Below, one piece after another: positions 7,690 to 15,909 of a DNA stretch of 19,425 nt. The stretch is taken from assembly GCA_910588325.1 (NCBI GenBank), contig CAJUPP010000067.1, positions 1 to 19,425 of the forward strand, read 5' to 3'. The translations under genes and the position numbers were made by a program. The notes under the pieces are model-generated. The model was given only the letters and a program-made list of their open reading frames with translations. It made no database searches and was not told where the DNA came from. Within the stretch, counting starts at the first letter, position 1. Every line of letters starts with the position of its first letter. This DNA comes from an uncultured Hungatella sp. Lineage in GTDB: Bacteria; Bacillota; Clostridia; Lachnospirales; Lachnospiraceae.

Positions 7690-9096
7690 TTACAGATTGA
7701 ATCCGAAATATCTCACAGCATTATAATAGGAAATCCCCTCTACAATTTCTTTCAGAGACTTCATATCTGCCGGATACTCTCCGTTGTCAACCCATCCGCC
7801 GATAAGTTCACACATAATTCTCCGGAAGTAATCATGTCTGGTGTAGGACAGGAAGCTTCTGGAGTCTGTCAGCATGCCGATGAAGTTGCCCAGGCAGCCT
7901 AAGTTGGCTAAGGAGGTCATCTGGTCGGTCATGCCGGTCTTGTGGTCATTGAACCACCATGCGGAGCCTTGCTGGATGCGTCCGGCAACGCCCGGGCCCT
8001 GGAAGCAGCCGATGATGGTGCCGATGGAGGCGTTGTCATTGGGGTTCAGGGAATAGATAATGGTCTTGGGAATTTCGTTGGTGCTGCTTAATGCATTTAA
8101 GAAGTCTGCCAGCTGGGCGCAGGGGGTATAGTCGTTGATACAGTCAAAGCCGGTATCTGGGCCTAACTGTTGGAACTTGTAGGCATTGTTGTCCCTCTTG
8201 CAGCCATAATGGAGCTGCATCACCCAATTTAAGCGGTTGTACTGTCTTGCCACAAACAGCATGAATGCAGTCTTATACTTGGCCTGCTCTTCTTTCGTCA
8301 AAGCCTCCCCTGCCAGAGCCTTTTTAAGGATGGCGTCTACCTCTGCGTCGTCAGCCGGGAAATACATCACATATTCCAGGCCGTGGTCGGATACGGAGCA
8401 GCCGCTGGCAGCGAAGAAATCCATACGGTTTTTCAGGGCTTCTTTTAAGGAGGCCAGGTCTTTTACTTCGATGCCGCTGGCAGCGGACAGCTTGCCCATG
8501 TATGCGGCAAAATCCGGCTTCTCAATGTTCATGGCCTTGTCTGGTCTCCATGCAGGAAGAACCTGAACGTCAAAGGTATCGTCTTCTTTAATCTTCTTGT
8601 GCCACTCCAGGGAATCGATGGGGTCGTCTGTGGTGCAGATTAAGGTTACGTTGGACTGCTTGATAATATTGCGGACGGTCATGGAGTCCTGCTGCAGCTT
8701 TTCGTTGCAGAGATTCCATACTTCCTCGGCAGTGTCGCCGTTTAAGTAGCCTTCATATCCAAAGTAGGTCTTTAATTCCAGGTGGCTCCAGTGATACAGC
8801 GGGTTGCCGATAAGCTTCGGCATGGTCTCCGCCCATTTCTGGAATTTCTCTCTGTCGCTGGCGTCGCCGGTGATATATTTCTCTTCTACGCCGTTGGAGC
8901 GCATCTGGCGCCATTTGTAGTGGTCACCGCCTAACCATACCTGGGTGATGTTCTCGAACTTGCGGTTCTCGGCAATCTCCTGAGGATTGATGTGGCAGTG
9001 GTAGTCCAGCACCGGTACCTTGGATGCATAGTCGTGGTACAGAGTCTTGGCCATGTCTGTGGAAAGTAAGAAATCCTTGTCCATAAACTGTTTCAT
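7690..9096 (-). CDS. uxaC: Uronate (glucuronate/galacturonate) isomerase
   Basis: A 468-residue UxaC, close to the 470 of the E. coli enzyme. It isomerises D-glucuronate to D-fructuronate and D-galacturonate to D-tagaturonate, the entry step of hexuronate catabolism in the cytoplasm. The amidohydrolase-type metal motif is at H33 and H35 (LDYHCHINPQEIAENRKF). Other family-typical segments are LICTTDDPIDSLEWH, the WRPDKAMN motif and GCFQGPGVAGRIQQGSAWWF. The start at 9096 is fixed by AAGGAGGAG just upstream and the family N-terminus MKQFMDKDFLL; the longer open frame to 9345 runs into the LacI gene. It begins 19 bases after that regulator's stop, so the two form an operon. Confidence 0.97.
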   Translation of the reverse strand: MKQFMDKDFLLSTDMAKTLYHDYASKVPVLDYHCHINPQEIAENRKFENITQVWLGGDHYKWRQMRSNGVEEKYITGDASDREKFQKWAETMPKLIGNPLYHWSHLELKTYFGYEGYLNGDTAEEVWNLCNEKLQQDSMTVRNIIKQSNVTLICTTDDPIDSLEWHKKIKEDDTFDVQVLPAWRPDKAMNIEKPDFAAYMGKLSAASGIEVKDLASLKEALKNRMDFFAASGCSVSDHGLEYVMYFPADDAEVDAILKKALAGEALTKEEQAKYKTAFMLFVARQYNRLNWVMQLHYGCKRDNNAYKFQQLGPDTGFDCINDYTPCAQLADFLNALSSTNEIPKTIIYSLNPNDNASIGTIIGCFQGPGVAGRIQQGSAWWFNDHKTGMTDQMTSLANLGCLGNFIGMLTDSRSFLSYTRHDYFRRIMCELIGGWVDNGEYPADMKSLKEIVEGISYYNAVRYFGFNL

Positions 9097-9115
9097 AGAA
9101 ATAACTCCTCCTTGA

Positions 9116-10117
9116 TTAAAAATTTGTGGTTTGTTTTTGTATAAAATCGGCGGCAACGGTGGTTTTGCCAGGCACATTGTTTCCGCCGAACACACCCATA
9201 AGCGTATTGACCGTGGTGGTGCACAGAGCCTCGATCTTGGTGTCAATAGATGAAATTTCCGGGTCGGTGCAGTAGGACAGAATGGAATTGTTGTATCCGA
9301 TGATGGAAAAATCATCAGGGATGGACAGTCCTTTTGCGTGGGCATACTTGACAGCTCCCACAGCCAGGGAGTCGTCGGAAGTCATGACGGCGTCAAATGT
9401 AAGGCCGGAACCAGACAGAGAGAGCAAAAGCTCTTTGGCATCCTGAAGGTTCTTGGCGCATTGATGGATCAGTTCTTCTCTGACGGGAATGCCAAGTGCA
9501 TCCAGTGCATCCTTGTAGCCCTGAAGCTTATTGACCCCGCTGTAGGAGTAGCTGGTGTACAGGTATAAAATATGTCTTCTGCCAGAGCGGATCAGCATTT
9601 CTGCCGCCTGGTACATGGCAGTATAATCATCACACACGGTGCTGTAGATACCGGGAGCGTTCAGGCAGCCGTTAACCAGCATAACAGGAATATCCTTGGC
9701 GGCCTCTATGATATAAGCGTTGTCTTTATCCTTCATCTCGACAAACTTGGAGCCGGCCAGGATGATGGCATCCACCCGTTTGGATAGCAGCAGTTCAAAG
9801 TACTGGCGTTTATTTTCCAGAGAAGTGCCTGTACAGCAGAGTATCGAATCATATCCGTTAGACCGAAGTTCCCGTTCCAGAAAATAGATGGCATTGGCAA
9901 GATACGGGTCTGAGGAATCGGAACACATGATACCGATGGTCTTCATCGTATTTAACCCCAAACCTCTTGCAAATACATTGGGGGTATAGCCTAATTCATC
10001 CATGACCTTCATAACGCGGGTACGGGTCTTTTCGCTGACATTGGGATTGCCGTTTAAAACGCGGGATACGGTGGCGATGGACACACCTGCCTGCTGCGAT
10101 ACGTCATAAATGTTCAA
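9116..10117 (-). CDS. LacI-family regulator of the uronate genes
   Basis: A 333-residue LacI/GalR-type repressor. The helix-turn-helix is at residues 2-24 (IYDVSQQAGVSIATVSRVLN), the hinge segment YTPNVFARGLGL is near 45-56, and the effector domain runs from about 60 to 330. The start codon is TTG (10117-10115), preceded by GAGGTGATG; no in-frame ATG nearby fits the family N-terminus. It is the first gene of a two-gene unit with uxaC, so its ligand is probably a uronate or an intermediate such as fructuronate, tagaturonate or KDG (inference). The palindrome TGTAAGCGCTTACA lies 18 bases upstream of its start, over the expected transcription start, and recurs before uxaA. This suggests autoregulation and control of both units. 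Confidence 0.92.
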   Translation of the reverse strand: MNIYDVSQQAGVSIATVSRVLNGNPNVSEKTRTRVMKVMDELGYTPNVFARGLGLNTMKTIGIMCSDSSDPYLANAIYFLERELRSNGYDSILCCTGTSLENKRQYFELLLSKRVDAIILAGSKFVEMKDKDNAYIIEAAKDIPVMLVNGCLNAPGIYSTVCDDYTAMYQAAEMLIRSGRRHILYLYTSYSYSGVNKLQGYKDALDALGIPVREELIHQCAKNLQDAKELLLSLSGSGLTFDAVMTSDDSLAVGAVKYAHAKGLSIPDDFSIIGYNNSILSYCTDPEISSIDTKIEALCTTTVNTLMGVFGGNNVPGKTTVAADFIQKQTTNF

Positions 10118-10135
10118 GTCATCACCTCATGGTTC

Positions 10136-10149
10136 TGTAAGCGCTTACA
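10136..10149. promoter_or_regulatory. Palindromic operator (or cre) of the lacI-uxaC unit
   Basis: Perfect 14-bp palindrome TGTAAGCGCTTACA. It lies 12 bases downstream of the -10 of this unit's promoter, so bound protein would block initiation or early elongation. It matches LacI-family operator form and also the CcpA cre consensus TGWAANCGNTNWCA at every position. Confidence 0.8.
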
Positions 10150-10160
10150 ATCTATTACGT

Positions 10161-10189
10161 ATTATAACTTTATTGTAAGAAAAAAGCAA
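10161..10189 (-). promoter_or_regulatory. Promoter of the lacI-uxaC unit
   Basis: On the minus strand: TTGCTT (10184-10189), a 17-base spacer and TATAAT (10161-10166). The start point would fall near 10154, directly before the palindrome. Confidence 0.65.
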
Positions 10190-10201
10190 GGATTATTCGT
10201 A

Positions 10202-10230
10202 TTGATTTTTGGTGGGTTATAGAGTAAACT
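10202..10230 (+). promoter_or_regulatory. Possible flotillin promoter
   Basis: TTGATT (10202-10207), 17 bases, TAAACT (10225-10230). The -10 matches at only four of six positions; a GATAAT at 10231-10236 is an alternative. The promoter is back to back with that of the lacI-uxaC unit. Confidence 0.35.
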
Positions 10231-10306
10231 GATAATAACATAGAATTATGATGATTTGTATGAAAAAATCTATCATATTTCGATTCATTTTAAGGAGGTA
10301 CATAGT

Positions 10307-11851
10307 ATGCTATATTTTTTTTCAGACATGTTTTCACCGATTATGCTTTTGGTAATCCTTGTGATCCTTGTGCTTCTTATTATCCTGGCCAGCGGCTATG
10401 TGAAGGCTCCGCCGGATCAGGCGTTTATTGTTTCGGGACTGAAAAAGGAAAGTAGAATTTTAATCGGGCGCGCCGGAATCAGGATTCCGTTTTTTGAGCG
10501 GATGGACCGTCTTTATCTGGGACAGATGACTGTTGATATCAAGACAGAGCAGTCCGTACCCACCAATGACTTTATCAATGTTAATGTGGATGCAGTGGCA
10601 AAGGTAAGGATTTCTCCTACATCGGAGGGCATTAAGCTGGCTGCCAAAAACTTTTTGAATAAACAGGCTAAGGACATTACTCTGGATCTGCAGGATTCTT
10701 TGCAGGGCAACATGAGGGAGATTATCGGAACTCTTTCTTTAAAGGAGATCAACACGGACAGGGATTCCTTTTCAGATCAGGTCATGTCCAAGGCATCCAA
10801 GGATATGGATAAGCTGGGAATCGAGATTCTCTCATGCAATATCCAGAATGTGACGGATGAGAATGGGCTTATCCGGGATCTGGGTGCAGATAATACCTCC
10901 AAGATCAAGAAGGATGCCGCCATTGCCAAGGCCCAGGCGGACAGGGACATCGCCATCGCCAAGGCGGAGGCCGACAAGGCGGCCAATGATGCCAGGGTTA
11001 TGGCGGAGACAGAGATTGCCCAGAAGAACAATGAGCTGGCCATCCGCAAGGCGGAGCTGCAGAAAGAGTCTGATACCAAGAAGGCGGAGGCAGACGCCGC
11101 TTATGAGATTCAGCGTCAGGAGCAGGAGAAGACCATTCAGACCGCTACGGTCAATGCTCAGATCGCCAAGGCGGAGAGAGAGGCGGAACTGCGCAAACAG
11201 GAAGTTGCCATTCAGCAGCAGTCTCTGGAAGCGGAGATTAACAAGAAGGCGGATGCGGATCGCTATGCAGTAGAGCAGAAGGCGGCAGCCGAGTTGGCCA
11301 AACGTCAGAGAGAGGCAGAAGCCAAGAAGTATGAGCTGGAGATGGAGGCGGAAGCCTTAAGGGCCCAGGCGGAGAAGGAAGCGGAGGCTATGAAGGCCAG
11401 GGCGGCGGCATCCAGGTACGCTGCGGAGCAGGAGGCAGCAGGAATCCAGGCCAAGGGCGCCGCGGAGGCTGCGGCTGTGCAGGCCAAGATGGTGGCTGAG
11501 GCAGAAGGTATGGAGAAGAAGGCTGAGGCTTACAATAAGTACAACAACGCGGCAGTGATCGAGATGATGGTAAATATCATGCCTCAGATGGCGGCGGAGA
11601 TTGCCAAACCACTGTCTACCATAGACAAGGTGAATATCTACGGCGGAGGCGGCGAGGGTGGCTCCGGCGTGGGGCAGATTTCCGGCAATGCGGCTACAGT
11701 TATGCAGCAGGTGTTTGATACCATGTCAGAGGCTACGGGAGTGGATTTCAGAGAGATTTTAAAGGCCCAGACCTATGACGCCAAGGTGAATCACAATCTG
11801 AACCTTACCGGGATTCCGGGAGGAGCAGAGAAAGGAAACGAAGAAAGTTAG
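10307..11851 (+). CDS. floT: Flotillin-like SPFH membrane scaffold protein
   Basis: A 514-residue protein, very near the length of Bacillus FloT (509). An N-terminal membrane anchor lies at about residues 10-29 (PIMLLVILVILVLLIILASG). An SPFH/band-7 domain (about 32-205) begins at VKAPPDQAFIVSG. Then comes a long Ala/Glu/Lys coiled coil (about 210-430) with repeated AEA/KAEA units typical of flotillins, and a glycine-rich, methionine-containing tail. Such proteins form membrane microdomains on the cytoplasmic face and influence membrane fluidity and protein assembly. The start at 10307 has AAGGAGG ten bases upstream; the open frame back to 10256 adds 17 residues without a ribosome site. It is transcribed alone, with a terminator directly after, and no NfeD-family partner (usual beside floT) is present in this window. 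Confidence 0.93.
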   Translation: MLYFFSDMFSPIMLLVILVILVLLIILASGYVKAPPDQAFIVSGLKKESRILIGRAGIRIPFFERMDRLYLGQMTVDIKTEQSVPTNDFINVNVDAVAKVRISPTSEGIKLAAKNFLNKQAKDITLDLQDSLQGNMREIIGTLSLKEINTDRDSFSDQVMSKASKDMDKLGIEILSCNIQNVTDENGLIRDLGADNTSKIKKDAAIAKAQADRDIAIAKAEADKAANDARVMAETEIAQKNNELAIRKAELQKESDTKKAEADAAYEIQRQEQEKTIQTATVNAQIAKAEREAELRKQEVAIQQQSLEAEINKKADADRYAVEQKAAAELAKRQREAEAKKYELEMEAEALRAQAEKEAEAMKARAAASRYAAEQEAAGIQAKGAAEAAAVQAKMVAEAEGMEKKAEAYNKYNNAAVIEMMVNIMPQMAAEIAKPLSTIDKVNIYGGGGEGGSGVGQISGNAATVMQQVFDTMSEATGVDFREILKAQTYDAKVNHNLNLTGIPGGAEKGNEES

Positions 11852-11870
11852 AAAATCATATAAAACAGCA

Positions 11871-11918
11871 AAAGCATCTGCCCCGTTGAAACACTGGCTT
11901 CTCAGGGGCGGATGCTTT
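11871..11918. terminator. Terminator after the flotillin gene
   Basis: A long hairpin: arms 11871-11884 and 11905-11918 pair over 14 positions including one G-U, with a 20-base loop. It is followed by GTTATTGATTTG on the plus strand and flanked by an A-rich run on the left, so it could work in both directions. It ends 20 bases after the flotillin stop and only four bases before the -35 of the next promoter. Confidence 0.8.
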
Positions 11919-11922
11919 GTTA

Positions 11923-11951
11923 TTGATTTGTAAAAGAATCCACACTATAAT
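11923..11951 (+). promoter_or_regulatory. Promoter of the EamA-PAP2(-GH31) unit
   Basis: TTGATT (11923-11928), a 17-base spacer and perfect TATAAT (11946-11951). The leader before the start at 11989 is about 30 bases. Confidence 0.8.
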
Positions 11952-11988
11952 AACTGTACATATAAATTTTTGCAAAGGGGAAATCATT

Positions 11989-12861
11989 ATGTGGGTAATG
12001 TTTGCATTTGGATCCGCCTTTTTTGCAGGGGTAACTTCTATTTTGGCAAAATGCGGGATAAGGAAGACAGACTCAAATGTGGCAACGGCAGTCCGCACCA
12101 TAGTAGTACTGTTTTTTTCGTGGATGATGACAGTTGTCACAGGTTCTTACAGGGGAATTGTCCAGGTAGGGGGAAAGACATGGATATTTCTGGTTTTGTC
12201 TGGTCTTGCCACAGGAATCTCCTGGATGTGTTATTTTAAGGCGCTGCAGTCAGGAGATATCAATAAGGTAGTCCCCATAGACAAGACCAGCACGATTCTG
12301 ACCATTATTCTGGCCTTTGTGCTGCTTGGTGAAAAGTTTACTGCAAAAAAAGTGATTGCCCTCATTCTCATAGGAGCGGGAACTTATCTGATGATTCAAA
12401 AAAAGGAGGCTGCCGACTCTTTGCAAAAAAATGAGAAAGAAAAAGGAAAGGGATGGTTGGTGTACGCTATTTTGTCGGCGGTATTTGCCAGTCTGACTGC
12501 CATTTTGGGAAAAGTGGGAATTCAGGGAGTGGAATCTAATCTGGGAACGGCAATCCGTACCAGTGTGGTTCTTGTCATGGCCTGGATGGTTGTCTTTGTA
12601 ACAGGAAAACAGCATACAATCCGATGCATTCCAGGCAGAGAGATGGTTTTTATCTGCCTGTCCGGTCTTGCCACAGGAATTTCCTGGCTTTGCTATTACA
12701 GGGCGCTTCAGGACGGACTGACAAGTGTGGTGGTTCCGGTTGACAAACTGAGTATTCTGGTTACGGTTTTGTTTTCCTATGTTGTATTTCATGAGAAGCT
12801 GTCCGGGAAGGCGGCTGTCGGTTTAGGTATGATTGTGGTAGGGACACTGGCTATGCTGTAG
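11989..12861 (+). CDS. EamA/DMT-family transporter built of two near-repeat halves
   Basis: A 290-residue inner-membrane protein with about ten helices, of the drug/metabolite transporter superfamily (EamA domains). The two halves are unusually alike. Residues 1-137 and 156-290 share LSGLATGISW exactly (71-80 and 225-234), plus similar lines such as SNVATAVRTIVVL against SNLGTAIRTSVVL and VVPIDKTS against VVPVDKLS. A charged linker (about 138-155, rich in K and E) joins them. Each half resembles the roughly 140-residue single EamA proteins (COG2510 type), so this looks like a fused pair. The ATG at 11989 follows AAAGGGGAAATCATT; the open frame back to 11917 has no ribosome site. PAP2 begins 16 bases after its stop, so they are co-transcribed. 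The transported molecule is unknown. Confidence 0.9.
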   Translation: MWVMFAFGSAFFAGVTSILAKCGIRKTDSNVATAVRTIVVLFFSWMMTVVTGSYRGIVQVGGKTWIFLVLSGLATGISWMCYFKALQSGDINKVVPIDKTSTILTIILAFVLLGEKFTAKKVIALILIGAGTYLMIQKKEAADSLQKNEKEKGKGWLVYAILSAVFASLTAILGKVGIQGVESNLGTAIRTSVVLVMAWMVVFVTGKQHTIRCIPGREMVFICLSGLATGISWLCYYRALQDGLTSVVVPVDKLSILVTVLFSYVVFHEKLSGKAAVGLGMIVVGTLAML

Positions 12862-12877
12862 GAAGGAAGGTGAAGAA

Positions 12878-13420
12878 ATGATTTTTGCATTGGATAGTGC
12901 CATTCTTATGTGGATTCAGGAGTTTGTTCGAAATGATGCTCTCACGCCTTTTTTCGTAGCTGTTACAAGGCTGGGGGATAAGGGGTTTATCTGGATTCTG
13001 ATTTCTCTGCTTCTACTGTGTTTTAAAAGGACCAGGGAGGCAGGAGTTACAGCGATTCTTGCATTGCTTCTGTGTCTTTTGGTAATCAACCTGACACTGA
13101 AAAATCTGATAGCCAGGCCCAGGCCCTTTGACATGATAGAAGGATTGATTCCTTTGATTGAGAGGCCCGGGGATTTTTCTTTCCCATCCGGGCATTCGGC
13201 CAGTTCCTTTGCGGCGGCAGTGGTATTTTTCAGGAAGCTTCCCAGGCGGGAAGGATTTTGGGGGCTTTTACTGGCGGCGCTGATTGGCATCTCACGGCTT
13301 TATGTAGGGGTGCATTATCCCAGCGATGTTCTGGCGGGAATCGCGCTGGGAGCGGGGCTTGGTTATCTCAGCCAGAGGATCGGTGCCTGTATAGCCGAAA
13401 GAAGGCAGCAGGTTCTTTGA
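12878..13420 (+). CDS. PAP2-family membrane phosphatase
   Basis: A 180-residue integral membrane protein of the type-2 phosphatidic acid phosphatase family, which removes phosphate from lipid phosphates such as undecaprenyl diphosphate, phosphatidate or phosphatidylglycerophosphate. All three motifs are complete: KX6RP as K75-P83 (KNLIARPRP), PSGH at 103-106 with the catalytic H106, and SRX5H as S139-H146 (SRLYVGVH) with the nucleophile H146, followed by YPSD. About five or six helices are predicted, with the motifs near the outer face. GGAAGG precedes the ATG by about eight bases. It lies 16 bases after the EamA gene and 41 before the GH31 gene. A BcrC-like undecaprenyl-diphosphate phosphatase is possible but cannot be separated from other lipid phosphatases by sequence alone. 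Confidence 0.92.
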   Translation: MIFALDSAILMWIQEFVRNDALTPFFVAVTRLGDKGFIWILISLLLLCFKRTREAGVTAILALLLCLLVINLTLKNLIARPRPFDMIEGLIPLIERPGDFSFPSGHSASSFAAAVVFFRKLPRREGFWGLLLAALIGISRLYVGVHYPSDVLAGIALGAGLGYLSQRIGACIAERRQQVL

Positions 13421-13461
13421 GTGTAAATTGTTTATAATTAAGTAGAAATGAGGTATCGTAT

Positions 13462-15840
13462 ATGAAATTTCATAACGGATGCTGGCTTTTAAAGGAAGGA
13501 TACAGATGTTTTTCTCCACAGCAGATATATGAGGTCAGAAAAAGCGACTGTGAACTGCAGTTGTGCACACCTACCAGGAAAATTCTGAAAAAAGGAGATA
13601 CCCTGGACGGAATCAATTTAACCATTAAAATTACGGCTCCCATGCCGGAGATGATTCGTGTACAGGTCATTCACCACAAAGGAGTCAGGAAAAAAACTCC
13701 GGAATTTGAATTGAAGTTTCCGGCGTTTACACCTCTGTCGGTTCAGGAGGATGAGCACCTTCTGACAGTTACAAGCGGCCATCTGTCCCTGGTGATTCAC
13801 AAGGATGACTGGGGGATGGAGTACAGAAGAGACGGGAAGCTTCTGACAAAAAGCGGAAGAGGAGATTTGTCTTATATAAAAACCAACTGGACTGGCCTGC
13901 CTTATGATGTAGGCAAAGAGGACAGGGCATATATGTGCCAGCAGCTTGGGCTGTCTGTGGGAGAGCTTTTATATGGACTTGGAGAGCGGTTTACTGCTTT
14001 TGTAAAGAACGGGCAGTCGGTGTCCATCTGGAATGAGGACGGAGGTACCAGCACGGAACAGTCCTACAAGAATATTCCGTTTTATTTATCGAACAGAGGC
14101 TATGGCGTATTTGTCAATCATCCGGAGAGGGTGGAGTTTGAGATCGGAACGGAACAGGTGGCAAAGACTGCCTTTAGCGTACAGGGAGAGAGCCTGGATT
14201 ATTTCTTGATCAATGGCCCGACCATGAAGGAAGTGCTAATGAGATATACGGATCTGACAGGGAAACCGGCCAGGCTGGCTCCGTGGACCTATGGCCTGTG
14301 GCTGTCCACCTCCTTCACCACGGATTATGATGAGGAAACGGTTATGAGCTTCATCGACGGCATGGAAGAGAGAGGAATTCCCTTAAGTGTGTTTCATTTT
14401 GACTGCTGTTGGATGAGAGAATATCACTGGACGGACTTTGTCTGGGATGAGAGAGTATTTCCGGATCCAGCAGGGATGTTAAAACGGATAAAAGAAAAGG
14501 GAATCCATATCTGTGTATGGATCAACCCTTATATTGGGCAGGAATCCGTGCTTTTTGATGAGGGTGCAAAAAAGGGATATTTCCTCAAGAAGGCAAATGG
14601 AGACGTGTGGCAGTGGGATATGTGGCAGTCAGGTCTTGCTATTGTGGATTTTACAAATCCGGAAGCCTTAAGATGGTATCAGGGGAAACTGGAAATGATG
14701 ATGGATATGGGAGTGGACTGCTTTAAGACAGATTTTGGTGAGAGAATTCCTGTTAATGTGGTCTATCATGACGGTTCCGCCCCTCAGAAGATGCACAATT
14801 ATTATACATATTTATATAATAAAGCCGTTTATGATGTTCTGGAGAGGAGAAGAGGAAAGGAGGAGGCGGTTCTGTTTGCCCGCTCTGCCACAGCAGGAGG
14901 GCAGCAATTTCCGGTTCACTGGGGCGGAGACTGCTGGTCGGATTATGAATCGATGGAACAGAGCTTGAGGGGAGGATTGTCTCTGACAAGCAGCGGCTTC
15001 GGATATTGGAGTCATGATATCGGCGGATTTGAGAGCCAGTCCACACCGGACGTGTACAAACGCTGGGCGGCCTTTGGCCTGCTATCCACTCACAGCCGGC
15101 TTCACGGAAGCACCTCTTACAGAGTGCCGTGGGTCTATGATGAAGAGGCGGTGGATGTGGTAAGATTCTTTACCAGACTGAAACTGGAACTGCTTCCCTA
15201 TCTGTACAGTGAGGGTGTGAACACGTCAGTTACGGGGATTCCCATGATGAGAAGTATGGCTCTGGAGTTTGAGGGGGACAGAAACTGCAGTTATCTGGAT
15301 AAACAATATATGCTGGGGGACAGCTTGCTGACAGCGCCGATTTTTAATGAAGAGGGAATTGCAGAGTATTATCTGCCCCAGGGGACGTGGATTCATTATC
15401 TTACCGGAGAAACCATCCAGGGCGGTATATGGAGAAAAGAACACCAGGATTACTGTTCGATTCCTCTGTGGGTAAAAGAAGGAAGCGTGATTCCTGTATC
15501 GCCCAAATGCCGGAGAGCGGATTATAGTTTCTTTGACAGCCTGCAGTGGAAGGTCTATTTAGGCAGAGGGGAAAGCCGGGGCACCATATACAAAGAAGGA
15601 CAGATGGTGCAGACAGTGGCAGCCATCCGGAAGGATGATGTGGTGGCGCTGTCAGCAACAAACCATATGGAGAAGGTGACAAAACATGGTTCTCCAAGGC
15701 CTTTGGGGACAGTCATCCGTCTGGTAAACTGCAAAGTATCCCAGGTAGAGGGAGGAAGTTTTGCAATAGAAGGAAATGATACGGTTGTAACCATGGAGTC
15801 CGGAAACCTGGAGGTATCCTGCAGGATTTTAATGGAGTAG
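13462..15840 (+). CDS. yicI: GH31 alpha-xylosidase (YicI type)
   Basis: A 792-residue cytoplasmic glycoside hydrolase of family 31. The nucleophile is D424 in KTDFGERIP and the acid/base D490 in HWGGDCW, 66 residues apart, the same spacing as D416/D482 in E. coli YicI. The KTDFGERIP form is the alpha-xylosidase-type variant, so release of alpha-xylose from isoprimeverose-like or other alpha-xylosides is the best guess; alpha-glucosidase is the main alternative. An N-terminal beta-sandwich (about 1-255), the (beta/alpha)8 barrel (about 265-600, starting LAPWTYGLWLSTSF) and C-terminal beta-domains are present at full length. There is no signal peptide. A TATAAT at 13433-13438 lacks a clear -35, so the gene may be read from the EamA promoter. 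GAGG lies about ten bases before the ATG. No xylose or transport gene adjoins it. Confidence 0.93.
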   Translation: MKFHNGCWLLKEGYRCFSPQQIYEVRKSDCELQLCTPTRKILKKGDTLDGINLTIKITAPMPEMIRVQVIHHKGVRKKTPEFELKFPAFTPLSVQEDEHLLTVTSGHLSLVIHKDDWGMEYRRDGKLLTKSGRGDLSYIKTNWTGLPYDVGKEDRAYMCQQLGLSVGELLYGLGERFTAFVKNGQSVSIWNEDGGTSTEQSYKNIPFYLSNRGYGVFVNHPERVEFEIGTEQVAKTAFSVQGESLDYFLINGPTMKEVLMRYTDLTGKPARLAPWTYGLWLSTSFTTDYDEETVMSFIDGMEERGIPLSVFHFDCCWMREYHWTDFVWDERVFPDPAGMLKRIKEKGIHICVWINPYIGQESVLFDEGAKKGYFLKKANGDVWQWDMWQSGLAIVDFTNPEALRWYQGKLEMMMDMGVDCFKTDFGERIPVNVVYHDGSAPQKMHNYYTYLYNKAVYDVLERRRGKEEAVLFARSATAGGQQFPVHWGGDCWSDYESMEQSLRGGLSLTSSGFGYWSHDIGGFESQSTPDVYKRWAAFGLLSTHSRLHGSTSYRVPWVYDEEAVDVVRFFTRLKLELLPYLYSEGVNTSVTGIPMMRSMALEFEGDRNCSYLDKQYMLGDSLLTAPIFNEEGIAEYYLPQGTWIHYLTGETIQGGIWRKEHQDYCSIPLWVKEGSVIPVSPKCRRADYSFFDSLQWKVYLGRGESRGTIYKEGQMVQTVAAIRKDDVVALSATNHMEKVTKHGSPRPLGTVIRLVNCKVSQVEGGSFAIEGNDTVVTMESGNLEVSCRILME

Positions 15841-15880
15841 CGGAGCGGATGGAAGGCGGTAACTATTTTTTCAGCTCCTA

Positions 15881-15909
15881 TTGACTTTGTGAGAAACATT
15901 ATATAGAAT
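15881..15909 (+). promoter_or_regulatory. Promoter of uxaA
   Basis: TTGACT (15881-15886), a 17-base spacer and TAGAAT (15904-15909). The operator palindrome overlaps the last bases of the -10 and covers the start point. Confidence 0.75.

Noticed and set aside
9097..9345. N-terminal extension of uxaC
   Set aside because: It is the LacI gene read in another frame; uxaC has AAGGAGGAG right before its ATG at 9096.
10244..10277. Imperfect inverted repeat ATGATGATTT / AAATCTATCAT before the flotillin gene
   Set aside because: Has a bulge, is AT-only in character and could arise by chance in this AT-rich stretch.
10857..11273. Arginine-rich plus-strand frame inside the flotillin gene
   Set aside because: Frame-shifted shadow of the Ala/Glu/Lys coiled coil; its composition follows from the repeated GCC/AAG/GAG codons.
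15842..15878. GGAGC/GCTCC inverted repeat after the GH31 gene as a terminator
   Set aside because: Only five pairs with a 27-base loop; the T run lies inside the loop, not after the stem.
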